The notes under the pieces were generated by a model. That model ran no database searches, was not told where the DNA came from, and worked only from the letters and a program-made list of their open reading frames with translations. Source: Clostridiales bacterium (GTDB taxonomy: Bacteria; Bacillota; Desulfotomaculia; Desulfotomaculales; VENG01). From it: 64,000 bases of DNA. A program made the position numbers and the translations under genes. The DNA lies in NCBI GenBank assembly GCA_021736985.1, contig JAIPEW010000014.1, positions 1 through 64,000 of the forward strand. Direction: 5' to 3'. Shown in pieces: positions 42,527-50,564 of this stretch (the first letter of the stretch is position 1; every line of letters begins with the position of its first letter).

Positions 42527-43456
42527 TCACCTACTTTGCCTGAGTTTGGAGAAGCCTATCTTATTTAGTAACCCGCTGCTTTTATACTCGTATATTTCAT
42601 CCTTTAACTGTGAAATCATTTTATTAAACGGGCTGTTTCTCCTGGCAAATGCCTGGTTTTCCAGGGCTTCTCCGAGGTGTTTATCGTTAGGGATTTTTAT
42701 TACTTTGTGTGTTTCCAGAACTTCTTTTACCCGGCCGGTATCATCGTCATTTTTTAGAAGGACAATTTTGTCTTTGTTTTTGAAATTTTTTGCTTTTATC
42801 TCTAACCGTATCATTTCGGCACTTGTACCTTCTACTGCCATTACTACTGTATTGGAATGCTCTATTGCTTCTCTAACATAATCATCTTCTGTATTTGGTA
42901 AATCGAATATAACTGCGTCAAATACTTTGCGGGAAAACGCGCATACTTCATTTACTGTCTCTGTTGTTTTTTCCAGCTGGTACTTATTGTGTGGGGCCTG
43001 TAAAACAAACAGGTTATTCTCTTTCCTGTAAAAACTCTCTATACCATCCCCCTGCTTAAAATTGTACATAGTAGGAGCAGCAGGCAAGTCCATATAATAA
43101 GTTAAATCAGGCGGCCCAACCTGGAAATTTAAGTCTATCAAGGCAACACTATCTACACTATCGGCAACCTGGCGGGCCAGATTCATAGCCACTGCAGAAC
43201 AACCAACACCCCCCTTGGCCCGCCATACAGATATTACTTTCTGGCGAAATGTAGGTTTTTTTGTGTTAATTATAACTGCAGGAGGTTGGTTTTGCTTTAC
43301 AGCCGGGTTTTCAATCTCTTCTATATCCGCGTCACCTTCACGGATATCTTTAACCGCTTCTTCGGTAAGATTTAATGCCCTGGCTATTGCTTCATCTGTC
43401 AGCCTTTCAGACATCCTTAGTACCTTTTGTCTTAAATCTTCCCTAATATGTATCAC
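42527..43456 (-). CDS. CpaE-like MinD-family protein with Cys-substituted Walker A
   Basis: The N-terminal 60 residues look like a small HTH (LTDEAIARALNLTEEAVKDIR) followed by a linker. The MinD-type domain begins VISVWRAKGGVGCSAVA. The normal KGGVGKT/S has lost its second Lys to Cys, a position needed for beta-phosphate binding, so ATP hydrolysis may be impaired. Switch residues ALIDLNFQVGPPD and Walker B AVIFDLPN remain. GTG behind GAGGAACGG. Three CpaE-like genes exist in the window and only that at 43536-45008 has a standard P-loop. Confidence 0.75.
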   Translation of the reverse strand: MIHIREDLRQKVLRMSERLTDEAIARALNLTEEAVKDIREGDADIEEIENPAVKQNQPPAVIINTKKPTFRQKVISVWRAKGGVGCSAVAMNLARQVADSVDSVALIDLNFQVGPPDLTYYMDLPAAPTMYNFKQGDGIESFYRKENNLFVLQAPHNKYQLEKTTETVNEVCAFSRKVFDAVIFDLPNTEDDYVREAIEHSNTVVMAVEGTSAEMIRLEIKAKNFKNKDKIVLLKNDDDTGRVKEVLETHKVIKIPNDKHLGEALENQAFARRNSPFNKMISQLKDEIYEYKSSGLLNKIGFSKLRQSR

Positions 43457-43535
43457 TCCGTTCCTCTGTAAATAGAAAAATATCTACAGACTCCTGCTTC
43501 ACAGATTGGGTGCTCGTAGACCGGTATAGACCCTA

Positions 43536-45008
43536 CTACTTCTTTTTTAACCAATCGAAAAGCCCCGACAATCCCTTTTTACCTTTTTTCTCTGGACGGT
43601 TTATTTTAATACCAGACACAGCTGCAACTTCTTCTACAAGCCTGTACCACTGGCTGTAGACATCATCCAGCCCTGCAACTTCCCCTTTATACATCTGCTT
43701 ATTGAAGTTATCCCAATCCTGCGGAATTGTTGCCACCAGTTGGGGTAATTTATCTTTAGGTACACCTTTAAAGCCTGAAACAAAATATTTTTCTATTTTT
43801 TTGGCGTCGTGCAGGCGGGGGCTGAACTGGTTTAGTACAATTCTAATTTTTTTCTCGTCTACACCACACTCAATTAGTTTGGGCGCATAATCCATTGTTT
43901 CTTTTTCCGACAGTTTGGACTGGTTTACTATTGAATATATAATATCTGCCTTTTCCATCAGTTCGGGTATCCAGTCTTTTGTCCAAAAACCGGGAGGTGT
44001 ATCACCGACTACTACCGGAAAAGAATTTAATAACAGATCAGTCAATTCAGAAACCTGATCCCTTTCAAAAAAGGGAATGGTTCTGTCCATAACACCCGGC
44101 AGGACGTACAGGTTATCTTCTTTTTCTACAAGTAACTCTTCCAGGTAGTACGGATTGATAGTACGGCCTACCAGGCTTTCAATCCCGGGTACATCTTTTA
44201 TGTCAAAAAATGACGCAACATCCGGTGCTTCAAAATCAAAGTCAGTAAGTACTACAGGTATACCGGAACGCGCCAGGGCAACTGCAATAGTTACTGCTGT
44301 AGTTGTTTTTCCTACTCCTCCCTTGTTTGATGTAGCCAGGACAAATACTCCTTTTCTTACCTGCCTTTTCTTTTCAGGTTGCTCTTTCTTCATTTTTTGA
44401 AAAGGAATTATGGTATCTTCATGTTCAAAAGACTTTTCATCTTTCGACGGCTGCTGTTTCTCCGGTTTTGTCTCATATACCGGGTCATTTACATCAATAA
44501 ACGTATCAGTTTTCGTTCCCCAAAAAACATCATCATTATCATGTTCACATTCTTTTATTTCCCTGTTTTTTACTCCAGCACTTTGGTCAAGTGTACCGGA
44601 ATCCAGTTCTTCTTCTGTATCACACACAACTTCTGTACGCGAATTTTGAAGTGCTACAGGAAGCATATAAGGTCTTTCTCCAAGGGCGTCACCTGTTACA
44701 TAGTTATTTAAACCATATTTTTTAGCCTGCCTTAAGTATCCTCTGGCCTGTTCATCCAACTCGCCAACAAGAAGAACTATATGACTTCCCGGAAATAGAG
44801 TTTGAATATGCTGCAGTAATTTTGAAGGTTTTTCCCCGCTTAAAAATCTACTTAAAACGAGAACATCAGGTTTTTTTCTGCTGTAATCATCCAGGTATTG
44901 TACATCGCCGCATATCTCAAAGTGCCAGGTATTGAATGGTTCCATATTCTGCAATTCGCTTTGTATTATACGGGCGATTTGTTCTTCTACTGCTAATACA
45001 CAATAAAT
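43536..45008 (-). CDS. cpaE: CpaE/TadZ-like protein: receiver-like domain plus MinD ATPase
   Basis: The N-terminal 130 residues resemble the atypical receiver domain of CpaE (IYCVLAVEEQIARIIQ ... PDVLVLSRFLSG ... HIVLLVGE). A variable Glu/Lys-rich linker follows. The C-terminal MinD domain has SNKGGVGKTTTAVTI, VVLTDFDFEAPDVASF and VVGDTPPGFW, all standard. This is the only CpaE-like gene here with an intact P-loop. The start is unusual: AAAGGGAGGTG is followed at a normal 6-nt distance by ATT (45008), and the only earlier option, GTG 45017, overlaps the ribosome binding site. It begins Tad set 2's distal end, about 80 bp after cpaB. Confidence 0.85.
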   Translation of the reverse strand: MYCVLAVEEQIARIIQSELQNMEPFNTWHFEICGDVQYLDDYSRKKPDVLVLSRFLSGEKPSKLLQHIQTLFPGSHIVLLVGELDEQARGYLRQAKKYGLNNYVTGDALGERPYMLPVALQNSRTEVVCDTEEELDSGTLDQSAGVKNREIKECEHDNDDVFWGTKTDTFIDVNDPVYETKPEKQQPSKDEKSFEHEDTIIPFQKMKKEQPEKKRQVRKGVFVLATSNKGGVGKTTTAVTIAVALARSGIPVVLTDFDFEAPDVASFFDIKDVPGIESLVGRTINPYYLEELLVEKEDNLYVLPGVMDRTIPFFERDQVSELTDLLLNSFPVVVGDTPPGFWTKDWIPELMEKADIIYSIVNQSKLSEKETMDYAPKLIECGVDEKKIRIVLNQFSPRLHDAKKIEKYFVSGFKGVPKDKLPQLVATIPQDWDNFNKQMYKGEVAGLDDVYSQWYRLVEEVAAVSGIKINRPEKKGKKGLSGLFDWLKKK

Positions 45009-45041
45009 TGTGAACACCTCCCTTTAAAAATGCTCTAAATT

Positions 45042-45070
45042 AAAAAAACCGGGGAAATAGCCCGTTTTAA
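45042..45070 (-). terminator. Weak hairpin between cpaB and cpaE of set 2
   Basis: CGGG/CCCG stem bases around 45049-45064 with AAAC/TTTT extension, followed on the minus strand by TTTTTTTAATTT. The stem is short and interrupted, so termination would be partial. Confidence 0.4.
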
Positions 45071-45095
45071 AATACAATATATACAACTCAGTTTT

Positions 45096-45776
45096 TTAAC
45101 TTTTACTATCCTTTTCCTTTGTATTATTTTCACCTTGTTTATTGCCACTTCTGGTCAAGTACACTGCATTATTATCTGCATACTGTACTATTTTTTCCTG
45201 CAATTTCTCAGGTACTTCTACCTCAACAGTAACCGGCTCAACCCCTCCTGGTGACGCCACTTTTTCCCCTATATTTGGGTTATAACCGGGTTCAATTTCC
45301 TGCCCTTTCTCGTCCAGTGAATGCAATACTCTTGCCTTCTTATAAACTACAACAGATTTTTCAGTACCACGTTTTTGGTTAATTAAGTGAACATCAACTT
45401 TATCACCTGCAGTAACCATGGCAGAGCTGTTCATATTAGTTGGTATATATACTCCAACATAGCCTTTTTTCTTACTCAACGCATCATCCAGGTTGCCTTC
45501 ATAAACATACTGTCCTTCTATCATTGAAACAGAAGCGCACATGCCTGTAATTTTACCTTTATCCTTTACCATGCTGCCAGCATATTCATCATAAATTTGT
45601 ACCATCTCTATATCTTCAGGTAATATTTTGCTGTTAATTGGTATGAAATCTGCAGTCTTAGCAACTTTAACTGTCTTTTTTACTTCTTGAAGTTGATTTT
45701 GCGTAGTCCATACAATTGCTGCAGTAAATACAACCGCAAGTACCAGTGCTATTATTATGCCGAGTTTTTTATTCAA
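45096..45776 (-). CDS. cpaB: CpaB/RcpC-like protein (SAF domain), Tad set 2
   Basis: TTG start, one membrane helix (LGIIIALVLAVVFTAAIVW), then a SAF domain (VKVAKTADFIPINSKILPEDI ... GQYVYEGNL), and a beta-rich part with VGVYIPTNMNSSAMVTAGDKVDV. Length 226. It overlaps the preceding membrane-protein gene by 8 bp. It is a paralogue of the CpaB at 41815-42522 but clearly diverged, suggesting that the two sets came from distinct sources or an old duplication. Confidence 0.85.
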   Translation of the reverse strand: MNKKLGIIIALVLAVVFTAAIVWTTQNQLQEVKKTVKVAKTADFIPINSKILPEDIEMVQIYDEYAGSMVKDKGKITGMCASVSMIEGQYVYEGNLDDALSKKKGYVGVYIPTNMNSSAMVTAGDKVDVHLINQKRGTEKSVVVYKKARVLHSLDEKGQEIEPGYNPNIGEKVASPGGVEPVTVEVEVPEKLQEKIVQYADNNAVYLTRSGNKQGENNTKEKDSKS

Positions 45777-46314
45777 TAACCATCACACCCCGTTTAAACT
45801 TTTTTTTATGTTTCCTGCCTACAAAAGGGGGTCTCGGGATTAAAAGCATCCCATCTTCCCATACGGCCAGCCCTTTAGATTTATAATCATTTATAATTTT
45901 CCTTATCCTTCGAGGGATTGTCACGCCCGTTTCCCACAGGAAAACTCCCTGCATATTCTTTTCAATATATGCAAGGTCGTTTTCCATTGCATAAAGCATT
46001 TCCCTTTTAGTTTTTTTAGTTTCTCTAATATGAATTTCGTACGCGCATACCACACTGCACTGCAAATATCTTGAAACTATAAATTCAGCCCACTTCGGAA
46101 TAAGCGGGATAAGTATTACAATTTCCAGGCCCATTCTTTTACTTAATTTTTTTGCCCGGCAGACCTCAATAAGGTGTAGAAAAAACAGCCCCAGCATAGT
46201 TAAAATAAAAAGCAAGACAAAGTTTTTTGCTGTCTGGTCGGGGTAAAACATTACTATTGCAGCAATCCCGGCTAATATTAGCCAGGCTAAAAAGTCTCTA
46301 CCTTTTATACCCAT
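45769..46314 (-). CDS. Membrane protein in Tad set 2 (181 aa), function unknown
   Basis: Two N-terminal membrane helices (FLAWLILAGIAAIVMFYP and VLLFILTMLGLFFLHLI) precede a cytoplasmic basic domain. The latter has a winged-helix-like end (ETGVTIPRRIRKIINDYKSKGLAVWEDGM). The basic C terminus (KHKKKFKRG) may contact DNA or membrane. The ATG overlaps the stop of the upstream TadE-like gene (TAATG). I know no family; its place implies a pilus-assembly accessory role. Confidence 0.6.
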   Translation of the reverse strand: MGIKGRDFLAWLILAGIAAIVMFYPDQTAKNFVLLFILTMLGLFFLHLIEVCRAKKLSKRMGLEIVILIPLIPKWAEFIVSRYLQCSVVCAYEIHIRETKKTKREMLYAMENDLAYIEKNMQGVFLWETGVTIPRRIRKIINDYKSKGLAVWEDGMLLIPRPPFVGRKHKKKFKRGVMVIE

Positions 46315-46730
46315 TACGGTGACGTATAGACCACGCTGTATGTATTGGGCAAATACGTACTTACTGCTCTACCCCTTCCGGTCAAAGGAACTGTAAACGG
46401 TTGAAACCAGTTTCCTATTCCAAACTTGAAATTGTAGGTTATTTTTGCTTTGACCACTTTGCTGTACACCACAGGAGCTTTTGAAGCCGGGGCGGAAATG
46501 TCTATATCCAATCGTGACTTATCCAGGTTTAGATCATCAATAAACTGGTTAAGCGACCGTTCGGCTTGTAATGTATAACCGCCATATTTTGCCTGACTGG
46601 ATGCTAAAAATTGGGCCTGGTTTTGTATCATATACCACTGCCCGATCATTCCAATAGTAAAAGCCGATAAAACAACAGTAAAAATTAAAAGCCCAATTGT
46701 CCCGTAACTTGCTATAAGCCTGTCCAGCAC
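46314..46730 (-). CDS. TadE-like/DUF4320-type pseudopilin, Tad set 2
   Basis: GTG start behind AAGGTTGATG. A single N-terminal helix (GTIGLLIFTVVLSAFTIGM) and a beta-rich extracellular domain of about 100 residues are typical of TadE-like minor pilins. No Cys pair or enzymatic motif is present. The preceding gene is a 57-residue pilin-like peptide and the next is a membrane protein. Its N-terminal leader is very short, so processing by prepilin peptidase is uncertain. Confidence 0.65.
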   Translation of the reverse strand: MLDRLIASYGTIGLLIFTVVLSAFTIGMIGQWYMIQNQAQFLASSQAKYGGYTLQAERSLNQFIDDLNLDKSRLDIDISAPASKAPVVYSKVVKAKITYNFKFGIGNWFQPFTVPLTGRGRAVSTYLPNTYSVVYTSP

Positions 46731-46744
46731 TTACATCAACCTTT

Positions 46745-46918
46745 CTAAAATCCAAATTTATTGCTCATCCAGCCGGTAAAATCGTTAAAAAAGTTTTCAG
46801 CAAAATCCGGAACGTATCCCATAGCACCTGCAATTACAAGTACGGAAACAGCTGCAGTCCCTATAATCATAACTCCTGTTTTTATATCGCCTCTTTGATT
46901 TCTTAAAAATTTGAGCAT
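46745..46918 (-). CDS. Small Flp/pilin-like protein (57 aa), Tad set 2
   Basis: ATG at 46918 lies behind AAAGGGG. The product begins MLKFLRNQRGDIKTG, a basic leader of pilin type, followed by one hydrophobic helix (GVMIIGTAAVSVLVIAGAM) and an amphipathic tail ending in MSNKFGF. It is shorter than a normal gene-finding cut-off, so it is easily missed. It may be the set-2 equivalent of Flp, although the Glu at mature position 5 seen in the set-1 pilins is missing (Asp or Lys occupy that area). It fills the gap between two TadE-like genes. Confidence 0.65.
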   Translation of the reverse strand: MLKFLRNQRGDIKTGVMIIGTAAVSVLVIAGAMGYVPDFAENFFNDFTGWMSNKFGF

Positions 46919-46936
46919 GTAAATAACCCCTTTCTT

Positions 46937-47422
46937 TTAAATCTCTATATTTCGGCCGACAGTGTAATATCTCATAGGCACTTTTATTGATTGATACCCG
47001 ATAAATGGCAATTTTGCACCAATCACGGGTACTTCTATTTTGGCTATATACCCCGGTTTTTTTATCTTGTAGCCGGAGACAACTTCAAATCTTTTTAAAA
47101 TTATTTTCCCCGGGTAAGGACTGTTTTGTTTAGGAGTAAAAGCATTGTTTGAGTAATTGGTTTTAGTCATTCGAGAAAATGCTTTTATAAAACATTCTCT
47201 GGCAATAGGTTTATTAATCATCAAGCTAGTTCCGCGACTGTACATTGAAGCTGTAGCTGATGAAAAATTCATTGAGCTCTCAAACCAGTCATAAGTCATA
47301 ACTGCAAGCCTGTGCCCACTAAAGCCTATTCCTGCTATTGTGGCAAAACAAATAGTTAAAATTATAAAGAATATCGAAAATGCATATAAGTCAATAAAAC
47401 CTTCATTGTTTCTTAAAACCAT
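46937..47422 (-). CDS. TadE-like pseudopilin, Tad set 2 (161 aa)
   Basis: ATG at 47422 overlaps the stop of a 29-residue peptide gene (ATGGTTTTAA shares the TAA); a TTG at 47518 would be an alternative longer start. The product has a short leader (MVLRNNEGFIDLYAF), one membrane helix (SIFFIILTICFATIAGI) and a beta-rich domain with FEVVSGYKIKKPGYIAKI. The layout is that of TadE/TadG minor pilins. No enzymatic residues are visible. Confidence 0.65.
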   Translation of the reverse strand: MVLRNNEGFIDLYAFSIFFIILTICFATIAGIGFSGHRLAVMTYDWFESSMNFSSATASMYSRGTSLMINKPIARECFIKAFSRMTKTNYSNNAFTPKQNSPYPGKIILKRFEVVSGYKIKKPGYIAKIEVPVIGAKLPFIGYQSIKVPMRYYTVGRNIEI

Positions 47423-47502
47423 GAACTTGCCTTTGAAAAGACGAAAAAAAAACCTGCTATTACTATAATCGTTGTTAAAAAAACTTCCAGTATTTTCGCC
47501 AT
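47413..47502 (-). CDS. Possible 29-residue membrane peptide, Tad set 2
   Basis: ATG at 47502 has an excellent GAGGGGGGA signal at 4-5 bp. It encodes MAKILEVFLTTIIVIAGFFF plus a short SKASSWF tail: one membrane helix. Its stop overlaps the ATG of the following TadE-like gene and its start lies 13 bp after the tadC stop. The tight coupling argues that it is translated. It might be a mini-pilin or a translation-coupling leader. Confidence 0.5.
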   Translation of the reverse strand: MAKILEVFLTTIIVIAGFFFVFSKASSWF

Positions 47503-47514
47503 TCTCTTCCCCCC

Positions 47515-48330
47515 TCAAAAACCGAAACCTCCGCTAAATTTATTCAAGACATAGCACCATGCGGGATAACCATATATTAATACTGCCCCTCCTAAACTTA
47601 TAACTCCAATTACAGCAATCATACCGCCTTTTAACGTTGTTTTTCTGGCTGCAGCCAATTCCTGCAGGTTTTCAATCTCTTCGCTTAGATCTTCAAACAT
47701 ATCGGGCGATACACTGCTGTTCCATGCTGTTGCTAAACGTGAACAAATACTATTAATAGTAGGGTCTTTTGCCCTGATTGCAAGCCTGTTCAGAGCTTCT
47801 TTTACATTATGCTTTCTTTTTATAAGGTCTAAGGCGTCTGTCATTTCCCCTTTTAATGGCTCGGGTAAAAAAGGTATTGTGTATTCTAAAGCCTGTCGTG
47901 GAGTTATTGTCCCTACTGCTAAAAATGCAGGGATAAAGTTAACCAGTACAGGTACACCTTCAAATAAGCGTGCCTGCCATTTTTTATATTCATTATCTGC
48001 CATGTATTCAGCAAGATATATTCCTGCTATACTTGAAATTATTGCTATAGGGATTGCCCATGTTCCAATAAATATATTGCCGACAAAAAAAACTATTAAA
48101 AAAAGGCCTATTCCTGTAAATAGTCCGAGTTTAATAATATCTTCCGGTGTTCGATTTATAATAGCCAGTTTTTTTGCCTTATCGCCTTCTGTAACTTTCT
48201 GCCTTAATTTATTCCTTACCATATCAACTGTTACCAGAGAGGGGCTTGTACTATATACCCCTGTAGGTACTATTAAAAGAAAAAGACATGCAAAAAGGCT
48301 TGAAAAAAGGCCTAATACAAGAAAAAGCAT
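47515..48330 (-). CDS. tadC: TadC-like platform protein, Tad set 2
   Basis: T2SF-family membrane protein of 271 residues. Helices lie at about 1-25, two around 75-110, and one near 240-258. The cytoplasmic domain includes VPVLVNFIPAFLAVGTITPRQ and the conserved ALNRLAIRAKDPTINSICSRL. ATG behind AGGTGTAG. It pairs with tadB of set 2 and diverges strongly from the set-1 TadC. Confidence 0.85.
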   Translation of the reverse strand: MLFLVLGLFSSLFACLFLLIVPTGVYSTSPSLVTVDMVRNKLRQKVTEGDKAKKLAIINRTPEDIIKLGLFTGIGLFLIVFFVGNIFIGTWAIPIAIISSIAGIYLAEYMADNEYKKWQARLFEGVPVLVNFIPAFLAVGTITPRQALEYTIPFLPEPLKGEMTDALDLIKRKHNVKEALNRLAIRAKDPTINSICSRLATAWNSSVSPDMFEDLSEEIENLQELAAARKTTLKGGMIAVIGVISLGGAVLIYGYPAWCYVLNKFSGGFGF

Positions 48331-48345
48331 TCACTACACCTGCCG

Positions 48346-49134
48346 TTATTCAATATCTTTAGTGCTCATCGCTTTCACTGTTGTTACTACCATTCCAATT
48401 ACTACCCCCGAGCTCAAGGCAAGTATTAATTTACCTGTACTATTAGTGAAATATTCGCGTGCAACTGTAACGTCAATTAACAATCCTAAACTCAAAATTA
48501 ATATAGCAAGAATAGATGTTAACAAAGCTTCCTGGTTGCTTTTTTTCCTTTCTTTTATTAATTGGCTGCGTTTTCTAAGTCCACGGTTTAATATCCTTAG
48601 ACTTCTTGCAATCATCTTGGGACCACCGGATTTTTCACCGGCTTCTGTTATTTCTCCTATTGCATTAAATTCCGTTAAATCATACCGCTGGGCTATTCCT
48701 CGAAACATTTTGGGATATGTAGCTTTATCGTATAAGTTTCTCATTCCCAACATATTTTGAAATTCACTGGACAGAGGTTCTGGAAATTGTTCAGAACAAC
48801 TCTGCAAAACTTCCGGGGTTGTATTTCCCGAACTGTACAGGCTGGAAGCTGACACAGCAAAACTTTTAGTCATATCTTTTAAATTTTTTCTTTTACAGCT
48901 TTTTTTCCAGTCTATAATCCAAAGCGGCAAAAACCATCCCAGTGCTGCCCAGAACATCCCTGCTAGAGCTGTCATAAACACTGTTTTACCAAAAATAAAA
49001 AAAACACCTATGCCAATCAGAGAATACCCGTATTTTTTTATTAAATCTTTCGATTTATCAAGCTTTGGTATAGGCCCAAATAACAGGTAAAAAAGCACAA
49101 ATAAAGTTATAAACAAAAGAATTTTTAAAACCAC
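48346..49134 (-). CDS. tadB: TadB-like platform protein, Tad set 2
   Basis: T2SF-type membrane protein, 262 residues. GTG start, with AAGGGGG about 11 bp upstream. An N-terminal helix pair (about 3-20, 40-75) and a C-terminal pair (LLTSILAILILSLGLLI and ALSSGVVIGMVVTTV) surround the cytoplasmic domain with VLQSCSEQFPEPLSSEFQNM and FNAIGEITEAGEKSGGPK. It follows tadA of set 2 by 16 bp. Confidence 0.82.
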   Translation of the reverse strand: MVLKILLFITLFVLFYLLFGPIPKLDKSKDLIKKYGYSLIGIGVFFIFGKTVFMTALAGMFWAALGWFLPLWIIDWKKSCKRKNLKDMTKSFAVSASSLYSSGNTTPEVLQSCSEQFPEPLSSEFQNMLGMRNLYDKATYPKMFRGIAQRYDLTEFNAIGEITEAGEKSGGPKMIARSLRILNRGLRKRSQLIKERKKSNQEALLTSILAILILSLGLLIDVTVAREYFTNSTGKLILALSSGVVIGMVVTTVKAMSTKDIE

Positions 49135-49150
49135 ACCGTATTTATCCCCC

Positions 49151-50497
49151 TTACTCGTCGTCTACATATAATTCAGTTTTGTGTACTTCTCTGTATTCAT
49201 CTTTTATATTTGCCCCGCGGAATGCCAGCCTGTTTAGCCTTTCGCGGCTCACCGGGTTTTCATATATCCAACGCCGTGTATTTCCATTTGTACGGTTAAA
49301 CTCTTCTTCATCAAAGCGTATTATAGTTTTATACCCTTCATCTGTAACTTCGACTATACTCATTAATGTTTTCTTTTCAGAAAAGTCCTTGTCCAGAAAT
49401 ACCAGGAAGTCAAACATAGTCCTGAGCTGTTCGTCTATCATATCTTTGTCCAGGCGCATCCCGCCGCCGGCGAACATTTTCGGCAATCTCGAACGCAGGT
49501 CTTTTACGTTTTCAGCGTGTCCAGTAGTCATAAATCCACTGGATATACTCTCTGCTATCTCACTTGCTGCTACTGCTTCTCCCCCGCGTATTTCACCAAC
49601 TATGGCCCTGTCCGGGTTGTTTCGGAGGATAGTTTTGCAAATATCGGTCATAGTTTTTACTTGTTTGCCGCCGATTGTTACTTCTACATAGTTTATAACG
49701 TTCGGGTGATTGGGCAGAGAAACTTCATAGCTCGTCTCACCGATAATTACCCGTTCCATCTTGTTGATGTACTCGCACAATGCCCGAAGGAAAGTAGTTT
49801 TTCCGCTGTCTGTTCTGCCGAAAAATCCGGCGTTGGCGTGACCGTGTACTATTAAGTCAATCAGCAGGTTCATCACAAAATACGGAAAAGTTTCCGAATC
49901 CACTAATTTAGGCATAGGCATTGGAGGACGCACCAGCGGGGATTTTCTGATTGATAGCGATGTGCCTAAAGGCGACATTTTAAAACCAGTCACGTTTACG
50001 CGGCTGCCGTCAGCCATCCAGGCGTCAACTTCCGGCGATTCATCGGTAAATGTACGCCCTATATCTTCACAAATCTTCTGGCAAAAACGGGTTAACTCGT
50101 CATTATCTCTAAAGTAATGGTTTCCCGCAAAAAGCTGCTCACCGTTTTTAATATAAAATACTTTCGGTTTTCCATCTGCCGAGGGGTTCACGTTTACTTC
50201 AGTAATTTCTTCGGCACCTATGTTTGTAAAAAACGGTTCTAACGGACCGTAACCTGTCATTTGGCCTATTATTGAATTTATTACTTCATCATGTTCGCCG
50301 GGCTGCAGGTCTTTTCTGAGATACACTGTATCCCTAACTATTTTTTCTACTTCCTGTCTTTTTTCGCCACTCAGAGTCCCTCCTGAAAATAAATCAGGAT
50401 AATTATTTGATAGTTCCCGGGCTATTTCTTCAGTTATTTCTTCTCTCTGGCGCTTTATTTCTTCAACCCAATTGGTGCTTTTAACTCTTAGTCCCAT
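49151..50497 (-). CDS. tadA: TadA/CpaF secretion ATPase, Tad set 2
   Basis: Second pilus ATPase (448 residues). Walker A is FGRTDSGKTTFLR, Walker B is AIVGEIRGGEAV, with the His-box region SSGFMTTGHAENV. The N-terminal part has MTGYGPLEPFF, the CpaF/TadA signature. ATG with AAAGGAGG. It differs enough from the set-1 TadA to represent a separate pilus machine. A terminator just upstream (from the 50565 gene) marks the beginning of this operon. Confidence 0.93.
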   Translation of the reverse strand: MGLRVKSTNWVEEIKRQREEITEEIARELSNNYPDLFSGGTLSGEKRQEVEKIVRDTVYLRKDLQPGEHDEVINSIIGQMTGYGPLEPFFTNIGAEEITEVNVNPSADGKPKVFYIKNGEQLFAGNHYFRDNDELTRFCQKICEDIGRTFTDESPEVDAWMADGSRVNVTGFKMSPLGTSLSIRKSPLVRPPMPMPKLVDSETFPYFVMNLLIDLIVHGHANAGFFGRTDSGKTTFLRALCEYINKMERVIIGETSYEVSLPNHPNVINYVEVTIGGKQVKTMTDICKTILRNNPDRAIVGEIRGGEAVAASEIAESISSGFMTTGHAENVKDLRSRLPKMFAGGGMRLDKDMIDEQLRTMFDFLVFLDKDFSEKKTLMSIVEVTDEGYKTIIRFDEEEFNRTNGNTRRWIYENPVSRERLNRLAFRGANIKDEYREVHKTELYVDDE

Positions 50498-50528
50498 ATA
50501 AAACCTCCTTTCAAAATGTCTCTATAAA

Positions 50529-50559
50529 TAAAAAAACCCCGGTTTAAACGCCGGGAGTT
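50529..50559 (-). terminator. Intrinsic terminator between the secreted-protein gene and tadA of set 2
   Basis: AACCCCGG (50535-50542) pairs, with one bulge, with CCGGGAGTT (50551-50559). The minus strand continues TTTTTTTATTT. Tad set 2 thus needs its own promoter or read-through. Confidence 0.7.
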
Positions 50560-50564
50560 CGATC

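Noticed and set aside
47879-48760. 293-codon plus-strand frame across tadC and tadB of set 2
   Set aside because: It covers two genes with good membrane topology and family motifs on the other strand; the frame has Ile/Lys-rich antisense character and no ribosome binding site.
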